A stretch of DNA of 46,532 nt from NCBI GenBank assembly GCA_002328035.1, contig DCVL01000009.1:1-46532 (forward strand), given 5' to 3'. A program made the position numbers and the translations under genes. Source of the DNA: Geobacter sp. UBA2189. GTDB lineage: Bacteria > Desulfobacterota > Desulfuromonadia > Geobacterales > Pseudopelobacteraceae. Positions within the stretch are counted from its first letter, which is position 1, and every line of letters starts with the position of its first letter. Shown one piece after another: positions 16,760 through 25,415 of the stretch. Below the pieces are notes generated by a model. It was not told where the DNA came from. It searched no databases and saw only the letters and a list, made by a program, of their open reading frames with translations.

Positions 16760-18649
16760 TCAGTGTTTGATGCATAAATCTGTGATCAGGCAGACAGCTT
16801 GATCAACCCCTGTTTTCGAAGTGTCTATGCGTAATGCTGGAACAGTTGGTTCTTCGTAGGGTGACGATATACCGGTAAAGTTTGGCAGCTGACCTGAGCG
16901 GGCTTTTTTGTAGAGGCCTTTGGCATCCCTGCGTTCGCATTCTTGTAATGGCGTATTGACATATATTTCAAAAAAACTTTCATCAGACAGTAGTCCCCTA
17001 ACCATTTCCCGCTCAGCACGATAGGGGGAAATGAATGCGGCAATGACGATCAGTCCGGCGTCCACCATCAGTTTGGCCACTTCGCCTATACGTCTGATAT
17101 TTTCAACTCGGTCAACATCAGTAAAACCCAGGTCTTTATTGAGCCCGTGACGGATATTATCTCCGTCCAACAACATAGTATGTTTACCCATCTCGCAAAG
17201 TCTTTGTTCCAGCGCACTTGCAATGGTTGACTTGCCGGAACCGGATAAGCCTGTAAGCCAGATCACGCAGGGGTGTTGATCTTTTAGCCCGGCACGTACT
17301 TTTGGACTAACCTGGGACTGGTGCCAATGGATGTTGGTGGCACGACGCAAGGCAAAATCAATCATACCAGCCCCAACGGTTGCATATGTCAGGCGATCTA
17401 TCAGAATGAAGCTGCCGGTGGCTCTATTTTCGCGGTAGGGATCAACGGCGATCGGTTTTGCCAAGGCCAGATTGCAGACACCGATTTCATTCAAGGCTAG
17501 AGTCTTGCCCGGCTCACGTTGAAGAGTGTTGACGTTGATCTTGTGTTTGAGACTGCTGACCTGTACCTGCAAGGTGCTGGTGCCGTTCTTAAGCAGGTAA
17601 CTGCGACCGGGTAACAGTGGTTCTTCATGCATCCAGACGATGTGAGCCTCAAACTGGTCGGCACAATTCGGCCTTGATTGAGGATCGGACAGCAGATCGC
17701 CCCGGCTGATGTCAATCTCATCTTCCATGGTAAGCGTAATCGACTGACCGGCTTGGCCATGTTCGAGATCACTACCCATAGTGACGATACGAGCAACCTT
17801 ACTTGTTATACCGGATCCAGCTACCACAACTTGATCACCTGGCCTGATACTACCCGATGCGATGGTGCCACAAAAACCGCGAAAATCGAGATTGGGACGA
17901 CTGACCCACTGGATCGGCATGCGGAATGGTTTACTAACTGATTCATCGCAGACATCAATAGTTTCCAGGTATTCCATGAGTGTAGGGCCATGGTACCAAG
18001 GCATGCTGTCACTGTGGAGTAGCACATTGTCCCCTTGCAGTGCTGAAATTGGAATAGCAACGACCTCAGAGAAGCTTAATTCCTTAGCAAACGCCTCATA
18101 CTCTTCGCGGATAGCATGAAATCGAGAGGCTGTGTACTCCACCAAATCCATTTTGTTAATGGCCAGAACCACATGTCGGATGCCTACCAGCGAGACAAGA
18201 AAACTGTGGCGTCTGGTCTGGGTCAGCACCCCTTTGCGAGCATCTATCAGGATTACCGCCACCGAAGCGGTGGAGGCGCCGGTGACCATGTTTCGGGTGT
18301 ACTGCTCATGCCCCGGCGTATCAGCCACGATAAACTTGCGCTTGTCTGTGGAAAAGTAGCGATAGGCCACATCAATGGTAATGCCCTGTTCCCGCTCAGC
18401 CTGTAGCCCGTCCAGAAGCAGGGCGTAATCAATAGCACCGCTCTGGGTACCAATCCGCTTGCTGTCTGCTTCAAGTGCAGCCAGCTGGTCTTCAAAAATC
18501 ATCTTTGAATCCCACAACAGACGACCGATCAGGGTGCTTTTGCCGTCATCCACGCTGCCGCAGGTAATAAAACGCAGCATGCCCTTCTCTTCCTGACTTT
18601 TTAAATATGCGTAGATATCAGAACGTATCATATCTGACTGATGTGCCAT
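16760..18649 (-). CDS. cysNC: Bifunctional sulfate adenylyltransferase subunit 1 / APS kinase (CysN-CysC fusion)
   Basis: A 629-residue fusion. The N-terminal part is an EF-Tu-like GTPase: GSVDDGKS at 31-38, DTPGHEQYTRNMVTGAS, and NKMD. With CysD it drives ATP plus sulfate to adenosine 5'-phosphosulfate. The C-terminal part from about residue 455 is APS kinase with P-loop GLSGSGKS at 467-474 and DGDNIRHGLNKDLGF, making PAPS. This fusion (as in NodQ) is typical where PAPS feeds sulfotransferases. It overlaps CysD by one base, and a sulfotransferase lies in the same operon, supporting a role in polymer sulfation more than assimilation. Confidence 0.95.
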   Translation of the reverse strand: MAHQSDMIRSDIYAYLKSQEEKGMLRFITCGSVDDGKSTLIGRLLWDSKMIFEDQLAALEADSKRIGTQSGAIDYALLLDGLQAEREQGITIDVAYRYFSTDKRKFIVADTPGHEQYTRNMVTGASTASVAVILIDARKGVLTQTRRHSFLVSLVGIRHVVLAINKMDLVEYTASRFHAIREEYEAFAKELSFSEVVAIPISALQGDNVLLHSDSMPWYHGPTLMEYLETIDVCDESVSKPFRMPIQWVSRPNLDFRGFCGTIASGSIRPGDQVVVAGSGITSKVARIVTMGSDLEHGQAGQSITLTMEDEIDISRGDLLSDPQSRPNCADQFEAHIVWMHEEPLLPGRSYLLKNGTSTLQVQVSSLKHKINVNTLQREPGKTLALNEIGVCNLALAKPIAVDPYRENRATGSFILIDRLTYATVGAGMIDFALRRATNIHWHQSQVSPKVRAGLKDQHPCVIWLTGLSGSGKSTIASALEQRLCEMGKHTMLLDGDNIRHGLNKDLGFTDVDRVENIRRIGEVAKLMVDAGLIVIAAFISPYRAEREMVRGLLSDESFFEIYVNTPLQECERRDAKGLYKKARSGQLPNFTGISSPYEEPTVPALRIDTSKTGVDQAVCLITDLCIKH

Positions 18650-19554
18650 TAAAAGTAGCCTTCCTGCTTCTTTTTCTCCATGGAACCGGCCTGATCATGG
18701 TCGATCAGGCGCCCCTGGCGCTCGGAGGTTTTGGTCAAGAGCATCTCCTGAATGATCTCAGGCAAAGTGGCAGCTGTGGACTCCACCGCACCGGTCAGTG
18801 GGTAGCATCCCAGGGTACGGAAACGCACCGATTTCATCTGCACCTGCTCTCCCTGCTTCAGTTCCATACGATCATCATCCAGCAGGATCAGCATGCCGTC
18901 CCTCTCCACTACCGGACGCTCCTTTGCATAGTAGAGCGGCACGATCGGAATCTGCTCAAGGTGTATGTATTGCCAGATATCCAATTCAGTCCAATTGGAG
19001 ATCGGAAAGACCCGTATACTTTCACCCTGTCTGATACGGGTATTGTAAAGGTTCCAAAGTTCAGGCCGCTGGTTTTTGGGATCCCAGCGATGCTGTTCGC
19101 TGCGAAAGGAAAAGATCCGCTCTTTGGCCCTTGATTTTTCCTCATCCCGCCGGGCACCACCAAAGGCAGCGTCAAATTTGTATTTGTCCAACCCCTGTTT
19201 TAGGCCTTCGGTTTTCATGATGTCAGTATAAAGTGCTGAACCGTGCTCAAACGGATTGATTCCCTGACTAACCCCCTCTTGATTAGTGTGAACCAACAGA
19301 TCAAAGCCGTACTCGGCAGCCATTTGGTCGCGAAAGGTGATCATCTCTTTAAATTTCCAGGTAGTGTCGATATGCATCAGCGGAAACGGGGGTTTGGCGG
19401 GATAGAAGGCTTTCAAGGCAAGGCGCAACATGACGGAAGAATCCTTACCGATAGAGTACAGCATCACTGGATTTTCAAACTCGGCAGCGACTTCGCGGAA
19501 GATATGAATACTTTCCGCCTCTAGCTGACGGAGGTGGGTCATAGGTAGGTACAT
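18649..19554 (-). CDS. cysD: Sulfate adenylyltransferase subunit 2
   Basis: A 301-residue ATP-pyrophosphatase-fold subunit that adenylates sulfate together with CysN. LYSIGKDSSVMLRLALKAF holds the PP-loop (SIGKDS at about 34-39), followed by PFPLMHIDTTWKF and AFGGARRDEEKSRAKER. Length is normal. The start at 19554 is one base after the permease stop; a second ATG at 19542 (MTHLRQLEAESIHIF) matches the usual family start and is equally likely. The gene order permease, cysD, cysNC makes a compact sulfate-to-PAPS unit. Confidence 0.96.
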   Translation of the reverse strand: MYLPMTHLRQLEAESIHIFREVAAEFENPVMLYSIGKDSSVMLRLALKAFYPAKPPFPLMHIDTTWKFKEMITFRDQMAAEYGFDLLVHTNQEGVSQGINPFEHGSALYTDIMKTEGLKQGLDKYKFDAAFGGARRDEEKSRAKERIFSFRSEQHRWDPKNQRPELWNLYNTRIRQGESIRVFPISNWTELDIWQYIHLEQIPIVPLYYAKERPVVERDGMLILLDDDRMELKQGEQVQMKSVRFRTLGCYPLTGAVESTAATLPEIIQEMLLTKTSERQGRLIDHDQAGSMEKKKQEGYF

Positions 19555-19555
19555 G

Positions 19556-21337
19556 TCAGAATTTCCAGAATAGAGGTATTAAAATAATTGAGACGATCAG
19601 ATACAGAATATTTAGCGGCACACCAACCTTCAGAAAATCCCGAGCCTTGTAACCACCAGGCCCATAAACCATCATATTGGTTTGGTAGCCGATCGGCGTT
19701 GCAAAGCTAGCCGAGGCAGAGATGGCAATGGCAATCACAAACGGTTTTGGATCAACCTGTAGCTGCTGGGCTGATGCCATGGCGATGGGGAAGATCACGG
19801 CAGCCGCAGCATTGTTCGTAATTACTTCAGTCAAGATGGTTGTCATCAAACAGATTGCTGCAAGCACACCGACAGCGCCCCATCCCTCGACAGAACTAAT
19901 AATCTGTTCAGCAAGCCAGGCTGCTGCGCCAGTTTTTTCAAGTGCCTTGCCGATGCCGAAGGAAGATGCAATCACTATCAGCACGTTCAGTTCAATCGAA
20001 CGTCGCGCCTCTATGGTAGTGATGCAGCGAGTAAATAGCAGCACCAAGGTGGCGATGATGGCAGCCTCAAATATATCCATGACACCAGCAGCAGATAACA
20101 CTACCATACCGGCAAGGGCGCAAAAACTGATAATTGATTTCTTGCGATTCACTCGAGGCAGATCCGCCACTTTTGAGACAAGATAAAATTCACGGGAGAA
20201 ATTCCAGCGTTTGATGAAGTCATCACCAGCCAGCATTAGAAGCGTATCCCCCCGCTTTAAAACCAGTTCACCTAGCTTTGTCTGTAACCGTTCACCGTGC
20301 CTATGTACTGCCAGCACAGCTGCATCATATCGGGCACGGAAATTACCTTCCTTGATAGTCTTGCCTAGCATCGGACAAGAAGGAGATACAACGACCTCCA
20401 CCAGACGAGCCCCGCCATTGTGCAACAATTCCTGACGGATATCATGTCCATGCACCGGCAGCAGACCGCTGATTTTCTGTAATTGTGTCACACCCTCTAC
20501 CTTGCCGGTAAAAATCAACCGGTCATTGGCATGCAGGTGTTCCTGGGGTTTTACAGGGGCAATTCTTTCTCCCTCACGGATAATTTCTATTAAGAACAGC
20601 TGGTCAAGGTTACGCAAACCAGCGGCCTCTACTGACTTGTCAATCAATCCGGCAGTCGGGGCAACACTCATTTCAAGCAGGTATTCACGCCCATCATCTC
20701 GCCGTGTGTCTACTACCCTGTTGTCGGGCAGCAGACGACGCCCGATGAAATACAGGTACAGTATACCGGCTATAGCACAGGGCAACCCCACCAGCCCAAG
20801 TTCAAACATGCCGAGGTTCTGATTATATTTTTGGTGGTATAGCCCGCTCACCACCAGGTTAGTTGAGGTACCAATCAAGGTAAAAACGCCCCCAAAGATG
20901 GTGGCATATGAAAGCGGTATCAGAAATTTTGAAGCAGCCAAGCCGTTACGCTGGGTCCAGTCACGCAAGTAAGGTGTAAACATGGCCACTATGGGTGTGT
21001 TGTTGAGAAAAGCTGAGAGTCCGGCAACCGGAATCATCATACGCAGCAACGATCGACCCTCAGCACCCTTGCCGTCACCCATTACCCGGTCGGCAAATAA
21101 CTGCATAAAACCGGAGGTCTGGGCTGCATATGCCACTATGAACAGAATGGCAACTGTCAACATGCCCTGGTTGGCAAAGCCGGACAAGGCCTCTTTAGGG
21201 GTGATGATGCCACTTATCAGAAGCACACCTAAGGCACCAAAGACGATCACGTCAGCCTCAATAAGCTCCAGCATCAAGGCTATCAGCATCAGGATAACGA
21301 CAGCAATTGAGAAAATGGCGGGTATGGATAATGACAT
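19556..21337 (-). CDS. SLC13-type anion permease with two TrkA-C domains (probable sulfate transporter)
   Basis: A 593-residue inner-membrane transporter of the divalent anion:sodium symporter group. Two blocks of about five helices flank a cytoplasmic part (about residues 200-380) with two RCK_C/TrkA-C-like domains. AFLNNTPIVAMFTPYL and the later TNNAAAAVIFPIAMA are the paired helix-break SNT-like motifs of the family. Sulfate is inferred from its place directly before cysD and cysNC. I use the ATG at 21337; a TTG at 21349 would overlap the sulfotransferase stop. Confidence 0.87.
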   Translation of the reverse strand: MSLSIPAIFSIAVVILMLIALMLELIEADVIVFGALGVLLISGIITPKEALSGFANQGMLTVAILFIVAYAAQTSGFMQLFADRVMGDGKGAEGRSLLRMMIPVAGLSAFLNNTPIVAMFTPYLRDWTQRNGLAASKFLIPLSYATIFGGVFTLIGTSTNLVVSGLYHQKYNQNLGMFELGLVGLPCAIAGILYLYFIGRRLLPDNRVVDTRRDDGREYLLEMSVAPTAGLIDKSVEAAGLRNLDQLFLIEIIREGERIAPVKPQEHLHANDRLIFTGKVEGVTQLQKISGLLPVHGHDIRQELLHNGGARLVEVVVSPSCPMLGKTIKEGNFRARYDAAVLAVHRHGERLQTKLGELVLKRGDTLLMLAGDDFIKRWNFSREFYLVSKVADLPRVNRKKSIISFCALAGMVVLSAAGVMDIFEAAIIATLVLLFTRCITTIEARRSIELNVLIVIASSFGIGKALEKTGAAAWLAEQIISSVEGWGAVGVLAAICLMTTILTEVITNNAAAAVIFPIAMASAQQLQVDPKPFVIAIAISASASFATPIGYQTNMMVYGPGGYKARDFLKVGVPLNILYLIVSIILIPLFWKF

Positions 21338-21345
21338 ATTCAAAA

Positions 21346-22239
21346 TCAAAATGATTGATATCTGAACTTATTAAGTGCTAACTTAGCAACGGATAAAAAT
21401 TCTCTTTGTTCATCATTGCTGAGTATTTCTTTGTACTGTCCAACGGTATCGTTGCTTATAGGCTCAAGAGTACGCTTTTTCCAATCAAGAGTTTTGTCTG
21501 GTTCAAGTTTATTCTTGTAATTAAATTTGTAAAATTCAAGCATGTCTGCCTCATATTCAATTCCAATCCACATACATAATTCACGAAGTAAAGGTTCTGG
21601 ATTTGTAACCAAGTCTTCATATCGTATAGTTATAGAGCGATAAGAACCAATTTTATCCATACAATTGATTACTTTAGTTACATTATTAAGCCATTCATTT
21701 GCAATTGTTCTAATATCTATAGGTAACACTGGAGCATAAGGACTTTTCGAATCTATTCTCATTACTTCACGATAAGAACACGCAACATCACGACCATCCC
21801 TAATAATGTGTATAAATTTTGCTTTATTGAATAATTCCTGTAGCTCATCCAAATGGTTTAAATGAAAATTATTTTTATCACCCCAAACATTAAATTTCTT
21901 ATTAATTAAACAACCATAAGCTTCATATACAGAACTAGTCAATTCAGAATAATTACGTGGATTTTTAGACTTTATAATCTCAAAAACAAAATCTTTGTTC
22001 AATTGCCATGTATCAATTTTTTTGCAGTCAAACAGATCAGATAAAAATTGATCAAGCCTTACAGTTAAATTATCGGATTCAGACCAATCTTTATATTTTT
22101 GTAATAACCATATTATAAAACCGCACTCTGGAGGGATTAGTATTTCAGAATGGGATGTTAGTATTAATCTCAGTAAAGACGTACCAGACCTAGGATTTCC
22201 AATTATAAATAGTGGTGGTTTTGTTTTGACCAAGTTCAT
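21346..22239 (-). CDS. PAPS-dependent sulfotransferase
   Basis: A 297-residue sulfotransferase (Sulfotransfer_3 type). GNPRSGTSLLR at residues 14-24 is the 5'-phosphosulfate loop and FIHIIRDGRDVACSYREV at 142-159 holds the Arg/Ser pair that binds the 3'-phosphate of PAPS. It would transfer sulfate from PAPS, made by the downstream CysD/CysNC, to a sugar hydroxyl of the polysaccharide or its lipid-linked precursor. No signal peptide is visible, so action is on the cytoplasmic side. The gene is AT-rich relative to the cys genes, suggesting separate acquisition. Confidence 0.88.
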   Translation of the reverse strand: MNLVKTKPPLFIIGNPRSGTSLLRLILTSHSEILIPPECGFIIWLLQKYKDWSESDNLTVRLDQFLSDLFDCKKIDTWQLNKDFVFEIIKSKNPRNYSELTSSVYEAYGCLINKKFNVWGDKNNFHLNHLDELQELFNKAKFIHIIRDGRDVACSYREVMRIDSKSPYAPVLPIDIRTIANEWLNNVTKVINCMDKIGSYRSITIRYEDLVTNPEPLLRELCMWIGIEYEADMLEFYKFNYKNKLEPDKTLDWKKRTLEPISNDTVGQYKEILSNDEQREFLSVAKLALNKFRYQSF

Positions 22240-22271
22240 TATTTAAATAATCCCTTCCTCAGTTCATTTGC

Positions 22272-23393
22272 CTAAAAACGTATTAAATTGGTAATTTCAA
22301 TAACTTGTTTCTCTTGAAGGTCAGGATAGATTGGCAAACAAATAACCTGACCAGCAACAATCTTAGCATTTGGTAATTTTACCTCAGATGCTGAATCCAT
22401 CCCCCTATACATTGGCATATCACTAATCAGCGGATAAAAGTAACGCCGTGCATAAATATTATGAACTTTCAGCTTCTTATACAGTTCATCGCGTGTAAGC
22501 GGATATTCTTCAGTTATAAACACGGGAAAATACGAAGCCGTACGGTACGTTTCAGCTGGTTCCGGCATACAGACAACCCCTTTGACATCAACCAGGGCTG
22601 ATTCATACAGAGTGGCAATCTGTCGGCGCCTGTTTATGGCGGCATCAATATGTTTTAGCTGTAATAGACCAAAGGCAGCATTCACCTCACTCATCTTGCC
22701 GTTGATTCCCGGCGCCATGACGGTAACTTCATCAGCAAAGCCGAAGTTTTTCAGATAATCAATCCGCTGCTTGGTCTTGGCATCAGGACAGACGATGGCC
22801 CCGCCTTCAAAGGTGTTATAGACTTTTGTTGCATGAAAGCTAAGCACAGAAAGATCACCATGCTTGAGCAGGCTCTCGCCTTTGTACGTTACTCCAAAGG
22901 CATGGGCGGCATCGTAGATCACCTTTAAGCCGTAAGTGTCGGCAATCTGTTGAATCCGTTCAACATTACAGGGGTTTCCGTAGCAGTGAACCGGCATGAT
23001 TGCTGTGGTGTGGGGGGTGATAGCTTGTTCAATCTTGTCAGGATCAAGGTTGCAGGTGAGAGGGTCTATATCAACAAAAACCGGGGTAAGCCCATTCCAG
23101 AGCAAAGAATGTGCTGTTGCCACGAAGGAGTACGGCGTTGTGATGACTTCGCCGGTAATGCGTAATGCCTGTAAAGCGGTGACAAGCGCCAGTGTTCCAT
23201 TGGCAAAAAGAGCCAGGTGTTCAACACCCAGGTATTCACATAGAGCCTGTTCTAATTGTTGATGAAAAGGGCCGTTATTGGTAAGCCATTTGTTTTCCCA
23301 GATTTGCTCAAGGTAGGGAATAAACTCCTCTAAGGGAGGGAGGTAGGGTTGGGTGACGTAAACAGGTTTTTGGGTTGGATTATTTTTGTTCAT
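22272..23393 (-). CDS. DegT/DnrJ/EryC1/StrS aminotransferase (nucleotide-sugar)
   Basis: A 373-residue PLP enzyme that aminates a keto-sugar nucleotide. FANGTLALVTALQAL binds the phosphate, VIYDAAHAFGV has the ring-stacking Asp161, and SFHATKVYNTFEGGAIV places the Schiff-base Lys190. NGKMSEVNAAFGLLQLKHID is typical of the family. It probably makes a 4-amino-4,6-dideoxy or 3-amino sugar for the polymer; the matching dehydratase is not in this window. It is the most upstream operon gene before the toxin-antitoxin island. Confidence 0.9.
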   Translation of the reverse strand: MNKNNPTQKPVYVTQPYLPPLEEFIPYLEQIWENKWLTNNGPFHQQLEQALCEYLGVEHLALFANGTLALVTALQALRITGEVITTPYSFVATAHSLLWNGLTPVFVDIDPLTCNLDPDKIEQAITPHTTAIMPVHCYGNPCNVERIQQIADTYGLKVIYDAAHAFGVTYKGESLLKHGDLSVLSFHATKVYNTFEGGAIVCPDAKTKQRIDYLKNFGFADEVTVMAPGINGKMSEVNAAFGLLQLKHIDAAINRRRQIATLYESALVDVKGVVCMPEPAETYRTASYFPVFITEEYPLTRDELYKKLKVHNIYARRYFYPLISDMPMYRGMDSASEVKLPNAKIVAGQVICLPIYPDLQEKQVIEITNLIRF

Positions 23394-23445
23394 TGTTTAG
23401 TTCCAAATCTCCAATGAGAAAGCCTACAGCATTAGCGCCTCAAAA

Positions 23446-23509
23446 CCGCCGAGAAAGGCGGATAAACGCCGATTAAAACCCTGAAACTATACGCTTAACT
23501 TCAATTTTT
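23446..23509. repeat. Repeat covering 3' end of GxxExxY gene (copy 1)
   Basis: 64 bases matching 24053-24116 at about 61 positions. It includes a CGCCGAGAAAGGCGGA unit found in looser form near 23900, 27290 and 28712, and the final codons of the GxxExxY gene. Confidence 0.75.
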
Positions 23510-23874
23510 GGTGTACCAAAGTTCACAAGTAGACATACACTCATGCCTGTGGCTTTCAGGTAATTCAGACATTGTGCCTGATGAATATTGTCCAGCGCCT
23601 TAACTGCCTTCAGTTCAACAATGACACTGTTTTCAATAAGCAAATCAGCTACATAATCACCAACCTCAACATAATCATACATAACCTTAACAGGGTGTTG
23701 CTGTGAAACCTGCAGACCAGACTTTTGCAGTTCATGGGCCAAGGCATTTTCATAGACTTTTTCAAGGAAACCATTACCAAGAGCTGTTGCCACGGTAAAG
23801 CAACATCCAATAATTTTTTCTGTTATCAGGTCAAGTTTTTCTCTGCGTTTATCTGTGCTCATCGGCGGTTCCAT
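23473..23874 (-). CDS. GxxExxY protein
   Basis: A 133-residue protein of the GxxExxY family (PDDEXK_3 fold). GNGFLEKVYENALAHEL carries the name motif; YVADLLIENSVIVELKAVKA shows the D...E-x-K pattern of PD-(D/E)XK nucleases. The function is not established; copies are abundant in genomes rich in repeats and are often bordered, as here, by CGCGGAGA-like short repeats. A second ATG at 23862 could be the start. It lies between the aminotransferase and the toxin-antitoxin island. Confidence 0.87.
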   Translation of the reverse strand: MEPPMSTDKRREKLDLITEKIIGCCFTVATALGNGFLEKVYENALAHELQKSGLQVSQQHPVKVMYDYVEVGDYVADLLIENSVIVELKAVKALDNIHQAQCLNYLKATGMSVCLLVNFGTPKIEVKRIVSGF

Positions 23875-24052
23875 TGGTTTTAAGGCTTTTTAACCGCTGA
23901 TAACGGCGGATGCACGCCGAGAAAGAGCAATGCTGGATTTTGGATGGTGAATTTTAAATTGAGTCCAACATTTACTATCCAACATTCAAAATTGACTGCT
24001 CCGCGTTGATCAGTGTTCCGGTGGTTTCAATGGTTTTAACAGCTTTGTTTAA

Positions 24053-24116
24053 CCGCCGAGAAAGGCGGATACACGCCGATTAAAACCCTGAAACTATACG
24101 TTTAACTTCAACTTTT
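24053..24116 (-). pseudogene. Duplicated 3' tail of a GxxExxY gene
   Basis: Near copy of 23446-23509. Read on the minus strand, KVEVKRIVSGF followed by a stop repeats the end of the intact protein. Nothing upstream continues the frame, so a second GxxExxY gene has been reduced to its last codons. Positions 23880-24052 hold no gene, only related short repeats. Confidence 0.75.
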
Positions 24117-24140
24117 TACGAAAACTGGGACACTCCTCCC

Positions 24141-24338
24141 AATTCTTTTGGTTGCGTAACCCTTCTTTATCTCTCGCCAGTTTACTTCGACTACGCTCAG
24201 CATATGCTACGCTGCGCTCACTTAAGACGCGGAGGACGCGAAGAAAATCTATCACATTTGAAACACAGAGCAACAGAGCAACTGAGAACACCATTATTTT
24301 CTCGCGACGTCACTACGGCGCTATGAGTGCTGATACTG
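24141..24338. repeat. 198-bp direct repeat, copy 1
   Basis: Matches 26229-26426 at 196 of 198 positions, same orientation, without gaps; weaker similarity extends left to about 24101. It contains ACGCGGAGGACGCGAAG and CACAGAGCAACAGAGCAAC short-repeat units. It encodes no credible protein on either strand. Confidence 0.92.
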
Positions 24339-24383
24339 TTCATTGGCTCTCATCTTCGCTACCTTTGGTATTTACAGATAAAA

Positions 24384-24477
24384 GGGATGTCTTGGGGTCA
24401 AGTCTTGAATTATCACTTTTAAACCCCGCCCCGCAACTGATCAACACCAACACCGGCAATCTCCGCAGCTTCTTCAA
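24384..24477. repeat. 94-bp dispersed repeat encoding a recurrent C-terminal peptide, copy 1
   Basis: Near identical to 27347-27440, with a shorter match at 28254-28286. On the minus strand it reads EEAAEIAGVGVDQLRGGV then stop, extended here upstream by SLGFSI. Conservation of this peptide end with diverged flanks suggests the tail of a repeated gene, perhaps a transposase of the REP-associated type. That assignment is inference. Confidence 0.6.
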
Positions 24478-24527
24478 TAGAAAAACCCAAAGAGGACAGG
24501 CTACTTTACAATTTCCTCAGCAGATAT

Positions 24528-24761
24528 TCAGCTTATTCTCACATCGAGAAAATCATCTACCTCTATTCCTGCTTGTTTCAGAATTGCCCGTAGCGTCCCT
24601 TCCGGCATATCGCCCGGATGGTTAGGTAGCGTTGTATAGCGGTCGGAAGTTGGATTGTGCCAAATTTCATGACTTCCAGCAGCTTGCCGGTCAAAGATAA
24701 AACCGAACTTTTTGAGACGCTTCGTTACATCACGATAACGAAATCCTGATAGACGTCCCAT
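24528..24761 (-). CDS. hicA: HicA-type toxin
   Basis: A 77-residue HicA (YcfA-like) mRNA interferase with a double-stranded-RNA-binding fold. FGFIFDRQAAGSHEIWHNP contains the G-S-H active-site motif, and TTLPNHPGDMPEGTLRAILKQ the conserved second half. It is two bases after the HicB stop, in antitoxin-first order. The gene looks intact. Its 3' end abuts dispersed repeat DNA. Confidence 0.88.
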   Translation of the reverse strand: MGRLSGFRYRDVTKRLKKFGFIFDRQAAGSHEIWHNPTSDRYTTLPNHPGDMPEGTLRAILKQAGIEVDDFLDVRIS

Positions 24762-24763
24762 CG

Positions 24764-24994
24764 TTAGTTAGCAAAAACCATTTGCATGTCAAATTTTTTG
24801 GCAACCGGACGCAGCTTGGCAACTTGTTTACGTTCTTTTTGAGCTTCAATAAGGCGCCGTGCTACGTCTCGAGCAATCTCCATTGTTTCTGCAACGGTTC
24901 GACCTTGGGCAACAAGTCCTTGAATATCATCGGATGTCGCAAGATAAAAACCTTCCGGTAACTTTTCAATGTGTAGATTGATTATTCGTTCCAT
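24764..24994 (-). CDS. hicB: HicB-like antitoxin
   Basis: A 76-residue partial-RNase-H-fold antitoxin: LPEGFYLATSDDIQGLVAQG then TVAETMEIARDVARRL. It lacks the C-terminal DNA-binding domain of longer HicB proteins, as is common in this class. The ribosome-binding site AGGAGG lies inside the 3' end of the upstream toxin stub, so expression may depend on that transcript. Confidence 0.85.
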   Translation of the reverse strand: MERIINLHIEKLPEGFYLATSDDIQGLVAQGRTVAETMEIARDVARRLIEAQKERKQVAKLRPVAKKFDMQMVFAN

Positions 24995-24995
24995 G

Positions 24996-25085
24996 CTACA
25001 GACCTCCTGTTTTGACGGAGCCCCTCAGATATTTCAGCCAACGCTTTTCGAAGGCAGGGTCGAATGTAATTGTGTTGGCTTTCAT
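24996..25085 (-). pseudogene. Truncated toxin stub (RelE/ParE-like?)
   Basis: A 29-codon reading frame, MKANTITFDPAFEKRWLKYL and nine more residues, starting six bases after the antitoxin stop at 25092. The spacing and N-terminal pattern resemble RelE/ParE-type toxins, which run to 80-100 residues, so this is a remnant. It ends just before the HicB start and supplies its ribosome-binding site. Confidence 0.6.
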
Positions 25086-25091
25086 GTCGGC

Positions 25092-25274
25092 TTATATGGA
25101 GGCGATAAGGTCGTCAACAGAGACTGTTTTTGTCTTGCCTGCAGCAAGATTCTTATCAGCTTCATCAAGGCGAATAAGAAAGGCTTGACGTTTAACAGTG
25201 CGATAGACCTCTTTAAGCAAGCTATATTCTTGTTTAGGAACTTTGATGTAATCCATGCCAACTGTTTGTGCCAT
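25092..25274 (-). CDS. Small antitoxin-like protein
   Basis: A 60-residue protein, MAQTVGMDYIKVPKQEYSLL then RLDEADKNLAAGKTKTVSVD. The C-terminal pattern resembles RelB/Phd-type antitoxin tails that wrap a toxin. GGAG six bases before the ATG gives a good ribosome-binding site. Its toxin, immediately downstream, is only a 29-codon stub, so this antitoxin is orphaned. Confidence 0.65.
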   Translation of the reverse strand: MAQTVGMDYIKVPKQEYSLLKEVYRTVKRQAFLIRLDEADKNLAAGKTKTVSVDDLIASI

Positions 25275-25280
25275 ACTGGT

Positions 25281-25333
25281 CTCCTATGAAAGATATTTGT
25301 CTCTCGCCTGTTCGCTTCGCTCACTTAAGACGC
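25281..25333. repeat. Shared 5' leader of two antitoxin operons, copy 1
   Basis: 53 bases matching 28136-28188 at 49 positions. Read on the minus strand it ends in CTTTCATAGGAG, the ribosome-binding site of the 25274 antitoxin. The second copy ends in the same sequence before hicB at 28127, although the genes are unrelated. Confidence 0.8.
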
Positions 25334-25415
25334 TAGGGTAAATAGGGACACTCCCCATATTAATTGTTAACATATCGATTAAGCTTTTGGTTCTTCAAAA
25401 TAATAATAGGCGAAC

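Noticed and set aside
24152..24625. Open frame across the 198-bp repeat
   Set aside because: The same repeat gives a frame at 26240 with a different end; composition is repeat-derived and no ribosome-binding site is present.
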